From Eubacteriales Family XIII. Incertae Sedis bacterium (GTDB taxonomy: Bacteria > Bacillota > Clostridia > Peptostreptococcales > Anaerovoracaceae), in contig JAITTH010000076.1 in NCBI GenBank assembly GCA_031287295.1, forward strand, positions 1 through 5,471: a DNA stretch of 5,471 nucleotides, written 5' to 3'. Made by a program: the position numbers and the translations under genes. Below are positions 1 to 5,471 of this stretch, in pieces (position 1 is the first letter of the stretch; each line of letters starts with the position of its first letter). The notes beneath the pieces are model-generated. The model was not told the origin of the DNA and searched no databases. It worked only from the letters and a program-made list of their open reading frames with translations.

Positions 1-51
1 TTTTTTCATTTTTTCATCTAATGAAGTTTGGATTTCATTATTGTCAGGCAT
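1..51 (-). CDS. frr: Ribosome recycling factor, N-terminal fragment (probable)
   Basis: Only the first 17 codons lie in the window, reading MPDNNEIQTSLDEKMKK; the rest is beyond the left edge. The start ATG (51-49) has a good Shine-Dalgarno, AAAGGAG at 64-58, six bases upstream, and begins 18 bases after the pyrH stop. The family's N-terminus typically has an acidic/amphipathic stretch ending in a DEKMKKA-like motif, and SLDEKMKK fits that. The main argument is context: frr follows pyrH in the rpsB-tsf-pyrH-frr order common in Firmicutes. RRF would work with EF-G to split post-termination ribosomes. Identity is inferred from gene order plus a short match; a different small gene is possible. 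Confidence 0.75.
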   Translation of the reverse strand, partial: MPDNNEIQTSLDEKMKK

Positions 52-69
52 GACAAACTCCTTTCGCTA

Positions 70-777
70 TTAGCGGATAATGGTTCCGATCCGCTCTCCC
101 TTTACAGCCTTAATGACGCCACCCGGCTCTCGCAGCCCGAATACCTGAATCGGGATGTTGTATTCCATGCAAAAGGTAGCAGCCGTGCTGTCCATGAAGC
201 CAAGACCTTTGTCAAGAACCTCTTTAAACGTCAGCGTACTATAGCGTTCGACGTCTGGCGTCGTTGCCGGATCGCCGGAGTACACAGCATCCACATTCTT
301 TGCGAATAAGATGACATCGGCACCGATTTCGGCAGCGCGTAACGCAGCCGTCGTGTCTGTCGAATAGAACGGATTGCCTGTGCCCGCACCAAAAATGACA
401 ACATAACCTTTCGCAAGATGCGAAATGGCTTTGCGACGTGCGTAAGGCTCGGCAACACCCAGCATATTAATGGCGGACTGCAAACGAGTGGGAACATCGA
501 CATTCTCAATGGCCGATTGTAACGCCAAACAGTTCATGACCGTCGCAAGCATCCCTATATAGTCGGCTGTGGGACGATCCATTTCTTTTGCACTACGTCC
601 GCGCCAGAAGTTTCCCCCACCGACAACAAGCGCAATTTCCACACCCAGAGCACGAACCTCCGCGATTTCTCCCGCGATGTGTTTCAACGTGTCTCCGTCG
701 ATGCCAAAGCGTTCGTCTCCCGCCAACGCTTCTCCGGAAATTTTGATTACGATTCTTTTGTATTTTGCCGCACTCAT
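70..777 (-). CDS. pyrH: UMP kinase (uridylate kinase)
   Basis: This cytosolic enzyme phosphorylates UMP to UDP with ATP in pyrimidine nucleotide synthesis; the bacterial type is a hexamer of the amino-acid kinase fold, unrelated to eukaryotic UMP/CMP kinase. The 235-residue length is normal for the family. Visible motifs are KISGEAL (12-18), the glycine-rich VVGGGNFWRG (51-60), DYIGMLATVMN (72-82), the nucleotide-binding AGTGNPFYSTDTTAALRA (131-148), KNVDAVYSGDP (160-170) and DSTAA (196-200), all in the family order. The frame stays open to an ATG at 810, but I chose 777 because it gives the usual MSAAKYKRIVIKISGEAL start and has GGAG six bases upstream. The longer version would add 11 unconserved residues and have no clear ribosome site. 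frr follows after 18 bases, so the two are probably co-transcribed. A terminator separates pyrH from tsf upstream. Confidence 0.97.
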   Translation of the reverse strand: MSAAKYKRIVIKISGEALAGDERFGIDGDTLKHIAGEIAEVRALGVEIALVVGGGNFWRGRSAKEMDRPTADYIGMLATVMNCLALQSAIENVDVPTRLQSAINMLGVAEPYARRKAISHLAKGYVVIFGAGTGNPFYSTDTTAALRAAEIGADVILFAKNVDAVYSGDPATTPDVERYSTLTFKEVLDKGLGFMDSTAATFCMEYNIPIQVFGLREPGGVIKAVKGERIGTIIR

Positions 778-783
778 ATTCTG

Positions 784-787
784 CTCC
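784..787 (-). promoter_or_regulatory. Ribosome binding site that fixes the pyrH start
   Basis: The minus strand reads GGAG here, six bases before the ATG at 777. This spacing matches that of tsf, rpsB and frr in the same window and argues for 777 over the in-frame ATGs at 789 and 810. The ATG at 789 would place this site inside the coding sequence. Confidence 0.75.
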
Positions 788-791
788 ATTC

Positions 792-806
792 TGCTGATTC
801 TCAGCA
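792..806 (-). other. Small hairpin just upstream of the pyrH ribosome site
   Basis: An exact inverted repeat, TGCTGA-GAA-TCAGCA on the minus strand, gives a 6-bp stem with a 3-base loop. It ends five bases before the GGAG of pyrH. There is no T-run after it, so it is not a terminator. It could shape translation initiation or RNA stability of the pyrH-frr message; that role is inference. A stem this short can occur by chance. Confidence 0.4.
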
Positions 807-836
807 TCACAAATACTTTACAAAAGTTCTACATAC

Positions 837-865
837 AAAAAAAGGCAGAAATAATTCTGCCTTTT
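837..865 (-). terminator. Intrinsic terminator after tsf
   Basis: The minus strand carries AAAAGGCAGAA (865-855), a loop TTAT (854-851), then TTCTGCCTTTT (850-840), a perfect 11-bp inverted repeat. The T-run continues to 837, giving seven consecutive T after the GGCAGAA/TTCTGCC core. It lies about 20 bases after the tsf stop and 60 bases before the pyrH start. It should end most rpsB-tsf transcripts, leaving pyrH-frr to read-through or to its own promoter. The opposite strand has TTTT after the stem, so weak termination from that side is possible, but no plus-strand gene needs it. Confidence 0.88.
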
Positions 866-874
866 AGTATACCA
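866..874 (-). promoter_or_regulatory. Candidate extended -10 promoter for pyrH-frr
   Basis: The minus strand reads TGGTATACT, a TGn motif joined to TATACT (5 of 6 to TATAAT). The hexamer seventeen bases further upstream, around the tsf stop, is a poor -35, so activity would depend on the extended -10. The expected start, six to eight bases downstream, falls at about 860-858, inside the first arm of the terminator. This is a pattern match only; the region is AT-rich and chance is possible. Confidence 0.35.
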
Positions 875-885
875 CATATAGGGTT

Positions 886-1797
886 CTAATTGCCCATCTG
901 TTTCGCGACTTCTTCCGCGAAATTCTCTTCCTTTTTCTCAATGCCTTCGCCCACTTCGTAGCGAATCATCTCGACAATCTGAATCTCCTGACCGATTTGT
1001 TTGACCTGATCTTTCAGATGCTGCATAACGGTAAGCTCTCCGTTCTTGACGAACTTCTGTTCAAGCAAGCAGGTTTCTTTCAGTTCTTTTTTCAGACGAC
1101 CGATGACCATCTTCTCGACGATGTCTTTCGGCTTACCTTCATTGAGCGCCTGCTGAATGAGAATTTCTTTCTCCTTCTCGAGGTATTCCGGATCGACACC
1201 GCTTTCATCGATGAAGAGCGGATTCATGGATGCAATCTGCATGGCAATATCGCGTCCGAGCGGCGTTACCGCATCTATGCTTGCCGCCGTCTCCAGCCCG
1301 ACGAGAACACCAATCTTTCCGCCTGCGTGCAGATAACCTACATACACGGTTCCGGGGCGATTAAACTTTTGAAAACGACGGATGCTGATGTTTTCACCGA
1401 TCGTCGCAATGAAATTGGTCAGCTTATCCTGAACCGACTGCGTTTCGTCGTACTTCACCGAGAGGAAGCCATCGAGACCGGGTTCCGATTCTACGCTGAG
1501 GTCGGAAAGACGCTCAACAAAGTCGATGAAATCCTGGTTCTTTGCCACAAAATCCGTTTCGGAATTCACTTCGATGATGGCAGCCTTTGAACCGTTCTCC
1601 GCAAGGGTAATCCGAACAAGTCCCTCTGCTGCGATGCGTCCGGCCTTCTTTGCAGCTTTGGCAAGCCCTTTTTCACGCAGAACATCGATTGCCTTTTCCA
1701 AATCTCCGTCAACCTCTGTCAGCACGTTTTTGCAGTCGAGCATTCCGGCTCCGGTTCTTTCGCGAAGCTCTTTGATTTGTGCACTTGAAATGGTCAT
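886..1797 (-). CDS. tsf: Translation elongation factor Ts (EF-Ts)
   Basis: EF-Ts is the cytosolic guanine-nucleotide exchange factor that displaces GDP from EF-Tu so it can be reloaded with GTP and aminoacyl-tRNA. The 303-residue product has the full family layout. An N-terminal UBA-like domain carries LRERTGAGMLDCKNVL (11-26), followed by the basic linker REKGLAKAAKKAGRIAAEGL (41-60). The core has EVNSETDFVAKN (76-87), YVGYLHAGGKIGVLVGLE (152-169) and DIAMQIASMNPLF (183-195). A helical region and the conserved EQKFVKNGELTV (246-257) end the protein. It is slightly longer than the E. coli and Bacillus proteins, with no obvious break. The ATG lies one base after the rpsB stop, and its AGGAGG site is inside the last rpsB codons, so translation is probably coupled to S2. 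A strong terminator follows. Confidence 0.98.
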   Translation of the reverse strand: MTISSAQIKELRERTGAGMLDCKNVLTEVDGDLEKAIDVLREKGLAKAAKKAGRIAAEGLVRITLAENGSKAAIIEVNSETDFVAKNQDFIDFVERLSDLSVESEPGLDGFLSVKYDETQSVQDKLTNFIATIGENISIRRFQKFNRPGTVYVGYLHAGGKIGVLVGLETAASIDAVTPLGRDIAMQIASMNPLFIDESGVDPEYLEKEKEILIQQALNEGKPKDIVEKMVIGRLKKELKETCLLEQKFVKNGELTVMQHLKDQVKQIGQEIQIVEMIRYEVGEGIEKKEENFAEEVAKQMGN

Positions 1798-1798
1798 A

Positions 1799-2716
1799 TT
1801 ATTCCTCCTGTTCCGTCAATTCTTCTTTGACTTCTTCGGTTTCTTCTATTGTAGCAACCGGCTCTTCCACCTTTTCTTCAATCGGTGTGACCTCTTCTAC
1901 CGATGCGGCTTCTTCTGCCGGTGCAGGTTCCTCTACGATTTCTTGCGTTTCGTCGGCAGCTGCCACTTCGACATTTGCCACAGCATCTGCATTCTCAGCT
2001 TCCGCTTCTTCCGCAGATTCTTCTGCAAAGCTCTCACCTTGACGGGACTCAATGATGGCGTCCGCCATCGCAGCGGTAATCAGTTTGATGGAACGAATCG
2101 CATCGTCGTTTGCCGGGATAACATAATCGACGTCTTCGGGATCACAGTTTGTATCGACAATACCGATGATCGGAATGCCGAGAATCCGCGCCTCCTTAAT
2201 CGCAATACGTTCTTTTTTCGGATCGACAATGAAGATGCACGCGGGCATGCCCTTCATTTCTTTGATGCCCCCGAGGAATTTCTCGAGGCGATCATGTTCG
2301 AGCCTGAGCTTGCTGACTTCTTTTTTCGTCAGCGCGTCAAAGGTACCGTCGTCTTCCATACGTTCGATTTCGTACAGACGCTTGATACGTTCTGAAATGG
2401 TCTTATAATTCGTAAGCATTCCGCCGAGCCAACGCTCATTCACGAAGTACATTTCCGCACGGTTCGCCTCGTCTTTGACGACCTGCTGTGCTTGCTTCTT
2501 CGTGCCGACAAACAAAATCGGCTTGCCCAACGTTGCAACAGAGCGCATGAAAGCATACGCTTCGTCGATTTTACCTACGGTCTTTTGCAAATCGATGATG
2601 TAGATGCCGTTGCGTTCCGTAAAAATATACGGGGCCATTTTCGGATTCCAGCGCCTTGTCTGATGTCCGAAATGAACGCCCGCTTCAAGTAATTGTTTCA
2701 TAGAAATAACTGACAT
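1799..2716 (-). CDS. rpsB: 30S ribosomal protein S2 with acidic C-terminal extension
   Basis: S2 is a late-assembling 30S protein on the solvent side between head and body, and helps hold S1-type proteins in species that have them. The conserved part covers residues 1 to about 228: MKQLLEAGVHFGHQTRRWNPKM (within 6-27), YIFTERNGIYIIDLQKT (30-46), FVGTKKQAQ (69-77), FVNERWLGGMLTN (91-103), KLEKFLGGI-like RLEKFLGGI (143-151), FIVDPKKERIAIKEA (162-176), GIPIIGIVDTNCDP (180-193) and IPANDDAIRSIKLI (200-213). From 229 to 305 it runs on as a low-complexity tail with about 30 Asp/Glu and 2 Lys, plus Ala, Val, Pro and Thr. S2 is usually about 230-260 residues, so 305 is long. The start at 2716 has GGAGG six bases upstream. 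It is the first gene of the operon with tsf, behind a promoter and structured leader. Confidence 0.98.
   Translation of the reverse strand: MSVISMKQLLEAGVHFGHQTRRWNPKMAPYIFTERNGIYIIDLQKTVGKIDEAYAFMRSVATLGKPILFVGTKKQAQQVVKDEANRAEMYFVNERWLGGMLTNYKTISERIKRLYEIERMEDDGTFDALTKKEVSKLRLEHDRLEKFLGGIKEMKGMPACIFIVDPKKERIAIKEARILGIPIIGIVDTNCDPEDVDYVIPANDDAIRSIKLITAAMADAIIESRQGESFAEESAEEAEAENADAVANVEVAAADETQEIVEEPAPAEEAASVEEVTPIEEKVEEPVATIEETEEVKEELTEQEE
1804..1809 (-). promoter_or_regulatory. tsf ribosome binding site inside the end of rpsB
   Basis: The minus strand reads AGGAGG six bases before the tsf ATG. These bases belong to the last codons of rpsB (CAG GAG GAA, Gln-Glu-Glu, then TAA). The Shine-Dalgarno is therefore exposed to, and covered by, ribosomes finishing S2, which favours coupling of S2 and EF-Ts synthesis. 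Confidence 0.85.
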
Positions 2717-2851
2717 GATGTACCTCCGGTTCTTCTTCCATCACACGGTATCCTTCCGGGGATTTTCCCGTTCATGTCTGACGGCGAAACACCGCCCCGC
2801 AAGCCCTGTGATGTGTAAAATAATATAAATTTTCCGCACAATAAGCGCAGC
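2717..2851 (-). promoter_or_regulatory. Structured 5' leader of rpsB, possible autoregulatory RNA
   Basis: About 135 nt separate the predicted transcription start from the rpsB ATG. By eye the RNA can form several stems. Right at the 5' end is CUGCGC-UUAUU-GUGCGG (2850-2834, two G-U pairs). A 7-bp long-range stem pairs CATCACA (2813-2807) with TGTGATG (2745-2739). Inside that are GGCG-GUGUUU-CGCC (2796-2783) and CGGG-AAAAUC-CCCG (2770-2757). The long stem ends 12 bases before the GGAGG site (2727-2723), near enough to affect ribosome access. S2 is known to repress its own mRNA through a leader in gamma-proteobacteria; that this leader does the same is inference, and I do not recognise it as a named RNA family. 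Confidence 0.45.
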
Positions 2852-2857
2852 TTTATT

Positions 2858-2886
2858 ATTTTAATGGATAAGGCTCCATAAATCAA
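2858..2886 (-). promoter_or_regulatory. Sigma-A-type promoter for rpsB-tsf
   Basis: The minus strand has TTGATT (2886-2881) as -35, a 17-base spacer, and TAAAAT (2863-2858) as -10. This is 4/6 and 5/6 to consensus at ideal spacing, in an AT-rich stretch. The expected start is about 2851. No competing promoter of similar quality was seen between here and the glycosyltransferase stop. Confidence 0.65.
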
Positions 2887-2947
2887 GTGATTTGAGTTGA
2901 TTTTGATTTGGGAATATTTAGCGTTATCGTAAATTTATGGTATTTTA

Positions 2948-2961
2948 CAAAAGCTCTTTTG
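2948..2961. repeat. Short inverted repeat after the glycosyltransferase gene
   Basis: CAAAAG-CT-CTTTTG forms a nearly continuous palindrome 19 bases past the glycosyltransferase stop. On the minus strand it is followed by TAAAATA, not a T-run, and the stem is AT-rich, so it is a poor terminator. It could be a weak stop site, a protein-binding palindrome, or chance. The rest of the gap up to the rpsB promoter (2887-2947) is AT-rich with nothing else I can name. Confidence 0.25.
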
Positions 2962-2979
2962 GTGCAAAGAAAGGGATTG

Positions 2980-4029
2980 CTATGGTTTCTTACGGACACT
3001 GAGATTATAGATTTTTGATTCGATTGTTCGCAAGCCGGAACCCAAATGAACCGAGATTTTCTGCCCGAGTCCGAGCCTGTGCAAATACGCTTTATACCGT
3101 TTTTGGTAAAAGGACACGCTGTCTATTTCTTCCTGCGTTTTCGCCACCTTTTGAAGCTGTCTTATCTCACTGCTCATAGAATAGAGGGAACGTTTCGGCA
3201 GAATGCCTTTCTGCTCACAAATGAGTGCATTGTGAAACGCACTGTTTAAGTAATCCCTATGAAACGTGTAATTGCCGCTATGGCTTATACTTCCGCTGCG
3301 CTGTAGCCAGTAATACAAGGGTTCGAGGCAAGTCACAACCTTTTCCATACGCACATATTGTTCCATGGCAAGATAGATGTCCTGCGTGTAAACACGCTCC
3401 GGGAAGCGCTTGTCCTTCCACAACGAGGCTTTATACAACTTTCCCCAATTGGGCTCGGAAAGATAATAGAACTCCCCGTTTTTCACGGCAACACGATGGC
3501 TTTTTGAAAAGACCTTTTGGTATTTCTCGGCAGGAGAATCAAATGCGATGGCGGCGCCAAATTCCAGCGTCTGTTCACGATCAACTTGATACACCGACCA
3601 AGCTTCTTTCACACCGACATTCTTCCACCTGCATTGACTCATATCTGCGCCCTTTTCGAGCAAAATCGAAAGCAGACGCTCGACCAAAAACGGACTCATC
3701 AAATCGTCATTATCACAGAACGTTACATATTCGCCGGTCATGGTATTCAATCCAACATTTTGTGCGTTGCCAACACCGCCGTTTGTTTGACGGATGAGCC
3801 GCACCCGCGCATCTTTTTCTGCAAATGCCGCACAAATTGTACCCGATTCATCCGTTGAGCCATCATCAATCAGAATCAATTCAATGTTCTCATAGGTCTG
3901 CGCCAAGATAGAACGGATGCAGTGATCCAGAAAATCTGCCCCGTTATAAACGGGCACAATAATCGATACTAACGGATTTTTCTGCGCGATAACAGCTTCC
4001 ATATTATGAGACATATGCAGCAAACTCAT
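2980..4029 (-). CDS. Family 2 glycosyltransferase (GT-A fold)
   Basis: It probably transfers a sugar from a nucleotide-sugar donor to a growing surface polysaccharide at the cytoplasmic face of the membrane; donor and acceptor cannot be read from sequence. The N-terminal half has the GT2 motifs: VSIIVPVYNGADFLDHCI (21-38), ELILIDDGSTDES (50-62), GGVGNAQNVGL (84-94) and the metal-binding DxD region as FCDNDD (104-109, usually FLDSDD). Further on are PNWGKLYKASLW (193-204), FPERVYTQDIYL (209-220, where many relatives have an ED pair) and EPLYYWLQRSGSISHSG (236-252). No membrane segment is evident. In-frame ATGs occur at 4029, 4014 and 4002. I kept 4029 because GAAGGTG lies nine bases upstream, although the conserved domain would survive any of them. 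The gene overlaps the end of the deacetylase, so the two are probably coupled. No clear terminator follows. Confidence 0.9.
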   Translation of the reverse strand: MSLLHMSHNMEAVIAQKNPLVSIIVPVYNGADFLDHCIRSILAQTYENIELILIDDGSTDESGTICAAFAEKDARVRLIRQTNGGVGNAQNVGLNTMTGEYVTFCDNDDLMSPFLVERLLSILLEKGADMSQCRWKNVGVKEAWSVYQVDREQTLEFGAAIAFDSPAEKYQKVFSKSHRVAVKNGEFYYLSEPNWGKLYKASLWKDKRFPERVYTQDIYLAMEQYVRMEKVVTCLEPLYYWLQRSGSISHSGNYTFHRDYLNSAFHNALICEQKGILPKRSLYSMSSEIRQLQKVAKTQEEIDSVSFYQKRYKAYLHRLGLGQKISVHLGSGLRTIESKIYNLSVRKKP

Positions 4030-5137
4030 CCATTGTTACACCTTCGTTCATGCGTACCCGAGGAAGCGCCAGCGGATCATCTCCGACGTAGGCGCGTCTG
4101 TTTTCAATCGTCACTGCCATTTTAAAGCCGAGTTCACGAAGCGCATTCTGAATGTTGTCGTTGTAATGACCAAATGGATAGCAGTAGACCTGCGCTGCGC
4201 CGAGAATTTCTACGGAAGACTGCGTATCTGCCAATATATCACCATAGGACCACGAATGTACCAAACCCCACCCTTCGCTGTCGCGCACATGAAGGAAGGA
4301 ACTATGTGAACGGAAAATGAGATTTTCCGATGTATGTTCCGCAACAAATGTCCGGTTTTGATCGTCCGGCCAGTCCGTAATCATAAAGCTGGTCGCATAA
4401 ACCTTATATTTCTCGATGATGGGAATCGCCATATTCCGAAAGCTGTCCATACAGTCGTCGTCCGAAACCACAACACTCTTCGCGGGAAGGGTCGTCGTGC
4501 CCATGATAAAAGCATACACCTCACTCCAAGACGGGTAATAATAGGCGTTTTCTGTAAGGTAGGCCATTTGCGCCTCAAAATCTTGAATGTTCATCCAATT
4601 GGCGTTTCCGCTCGTCTCTCCCGCTGCGGGGTCGTAAAACCAATGATACATGAGAATCGGAAGCCCTCGTGGATCGGCATTTTCGGCAGCCGGGATATAG
4701 GCAGCGGTAAGCTTTGTGTCTTTCTCAAACGACATGAAGGACGTTTCACCAACACGGGTCCCCTCATTCGAACGCCATCCATCAAAGACATACCCTTCTT
4801 TCGCGGGTACAGGCAACGGTCCAAAACGCGTTCCGTCCATGACGATTTGCTCCGTACCATCCGTACCGTATTCCGTATATTTTCCGCCATCCGCATCGAA
4901 GGTGAGTCGAATCGCACCCGGTGTGAGGCTCGGTTCTGTTTCGGTTTTTTCAGTCCCCGTACCCAAAGATATAGGATCTTCCTCCTTGGGAATGGGTTTT
5001 GCGGAATGTGTGCTGATAAAAATAGCAATGATCAAAAGAAAAATAACGAAAATGAGCGCAAGGAGTAACTGTCTGCGCTTTCGTTTCATTCTGCGTTCTC
5101 GTCTATAGTCAGGTCCCTGTTTCTTTGTACTTCTCAT
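4004..5137 (-). CDS. Membrane-anchored polysaccharide deacetylase (CE4-like) with InlB-type beta-repeat
   Basis: It likely removes acetyl groups from an N-acetylated surface glycan outside the membrane. The 377-residue protein starts with a basic cytoplasmic segment (1-22), then one membrane helix (about 23-42, an uncleaved anchor), then a Lys/Glu/Thr-rich linker. Residues 76-147 match the Listeria-Bacteroides (InlB B-type) repeat pattern: LTFDADGG (78-85), GYVFDGW (115-121) and DTKLTAAY (140-147). The catalytic NodB-like domain begins at LPILMYHWF (159-167). The first metal motif reads SDDDCMDS (225-232) instead of the usual TFDDG; D227 and D228 align with the base and metal ligand. The second is RSHSSFLH (276-283), with H278 and H283. 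YPFGHY (320-325) and LPRVRMNEG (358-366) follow. The start at 5137 overlaps the upstream stop as ATGA, with GGATG or AGGA upstream. Substrate is unknown; the glycosyltransferase next door suggests an exported polysaccharide. Confidence 0.9.
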   Translation of the reverse strand: MRSTKKQGPDYRRERRMKRKRRQLLLALIFVIFLLIIAIFISTHSAKPIPKEEDPISLGTGTEKTETEPSLTPGAIRLTFDADGGKYTEYGTDGTEQIVMDGTRFGPLPVPAKEGYVFDGWRSNEGTRVGETSFMSFEKDTKLTAAYIPAAENADPRGLPILMYHWFYDPAAGETSGNANWMNIQDFEAQMAYLTENAYYYPSWSEVYAFIMGTTTLPAKSVVVSDDDCMDSFRNMAIPIIEKYKVYATSFMITDWPDDQNRTFVAEHTSENLIFRSHSSFLHVRDSEGWGLVHSWSYGDILADTQSSVEILGAAQVYCYPFGHYNDNIQNALRELGFKMAVTIENRRAYVGDDPLALPRVRMNEGVTMDEFAAYVS

Positions 5138-5471
5138 GGTTCATCCATCCTGTTCTCTGCCTTGTTCCGATAGCGAGCCAGGAGAAACGAACGAATCGGG
5201 TGCAGGGAGTACAAGAACGCAATGAAACGCATCGCCCGATGACCTGCACTTCTCTGCAAATCACGAACGGCAGTCTCTCCACGCGTCGCAAAAGAATATC
5301 GGCTGCGGCGCAAAAGATCTGTACGAAGGCTGCCTTTTATCACAGCCAACGTATTGTTAATATCTTCCGTAAATTTCCCCCATCGTGTCTGGACAATCCT
5401 CTTTTTTAGATATGGATTCAGCCGATGAAGGGTGAGTGCGTATAAATTGGCAAGATTGTGCTCTGCCGCAA
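5134..5471 (-). CDS. Unidentified protein, C-terminal fragment (5' end outside the window)
   Basis: The frame ending in TGA at 5136-5134 stays open to the right edge, giving at least 111 residues. Its stop overlaps the deacetylase ATG as ATGA, a typical operon junction that supports this frame over the others on this stretch. The visible end is rich in Arg and Lys, with pieces such as NLYALTLHRLNPYLKKR, RWGKFTEDINNTL and RFIAFLYSLHPIRSFLLARYR, and closes with NRMDEP. I see no membrane helix or catalytic motif and do not recognise the family. A basic, helical tail next to a glycosyltransferase and a deacetylase would fit another glycan enzyme, but that is guesswork. A TTG at 5349 could act as a start, but the frame runs open beyond it, so a longer gene is more likely. 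Confidence 0.65.
   Translation of the reverse strand, partial: AAEHNLANLYALTLHRLNPYLKKRIVQTRWGKFTEDINNTLAVIKGSLRTDLLRRSRYSFATRGETAVRDLQRSAGHRAMRFIAFLYSLHPIRSFLLARYRNKAENRMDEP

Noticed and set aside
778..810. Longer pyrH starting at the ATG at 810
   Set aside because: It adds 11 residues not typical of UMP kinases, lacks a ribosome site, and would bury the GGAG that serves the ATG at 777.
997..1590. Plus-strand open frame of 197 codons opposite tsf
   Set aside because: Antisense shadow of a conserved gene, with no recognisable motif and composition set by the complement of tsf codons.
1526..2395. Long plus-strand open frame (289 codons) opposite rpsB and tsf
   Set aside because: It lies antisense to two certain genes. 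Its odd Phe/Cys/Arg-rich middle is the complement of the Glu/Ala codons of the S2 tail. No ribosome site or family match was seen.
2698..2886. Minus-strand 62-codon frame across the rpsB promoter and leader
   Set aside because: Its start lies on the -35 element, upstream of the likely transcription start, and it overlaps the rpsB start out of frame. Nothing about it looks coding.
2887..2979. Intrinsic terminator or second promoter after the glycosyltransferase
   Set aside because: The only palindrome (2948-2961) has an AT-rich stem and no T-run. Possible -35/-10 pairs such as TTGCAC with TAAAAT have a spacing of 14, which is too short.
4334..5068. Plus-strand open frame of 244 codons opposite the deacetylase
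   Set aside because: The minus-strand frame carries clear deacetylase motifs, an anchor helix and operon overlaps. The plus frame is basic, motif-free and lacks a good start site.
1..5471. tRNA, rRNA, CRISPR array, insertion sequence or attachment site
   Set aside because: No cloverleaf-like stretch, regular direct repeats, transposase motifs or terminal inverted repeats were seen on either strand.

Overview
The window is a chromosomal stretch of a Firmicutes-type bacterium (low-to-mid GC, strong AGGAGG-like Shine-Dalgarno sites). The gene order rpsB-tsf-pyrH-frr and the S2 and EF-Ts sequences fit Clostridia or Negativicutes, but the exact lineage is an inference I cannot settle by reading. 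All supported genes are on the minus strand, so the biological order runs from high to low coordinates.

Region 1 (5471 to 2980) is the end of a cell-envelope carbohydrate operon. It holds the 3' end of an unidentified gene, a membrane-anchored CE4-type polysaccharide deacetylase with an InlB-like beta-repeat, and a family 2 glycosyltransferase. These three genes overlap (a 4-base ATGA junction, then about 26 bases) and are probably co-transcribed and translationally coupled. They likely build and trim a surface glycan.

Region 2 (2979 to 2717) is an AT-rich intergenic gap. It has no convincing terminator for the envelope operon. It holds a good sigma-A-like promoter and a structured leader of about 135 nt ahead of rpsB.

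Region 3 (2716 to 1) is the translation/nucleotide operon: rpsB (30S protein S2, with an unusual acidic tail of about 77 residues), tsf (EF-Ts), pyrH (UMP kinase) and the first 17 codons of a probable frr (ribosome recycling factor). rpsB and tsf are one base apart. A strong intrinsic terminator then separates them from pyrH-frr. A candidate extended -10 promoter sits directly against this terminator, so that a transcript started there would lack part of the hairpin's first arm.

No RNA genes, mobile elements, CRISPR arrays or clearly new defence or biosynthetic systems are visible. The points most worth checking are the promoter/terminator overlap before pyrH, the rpsB leader, the acidic S2 tail and the altered catalytic motif in the deacetylase.
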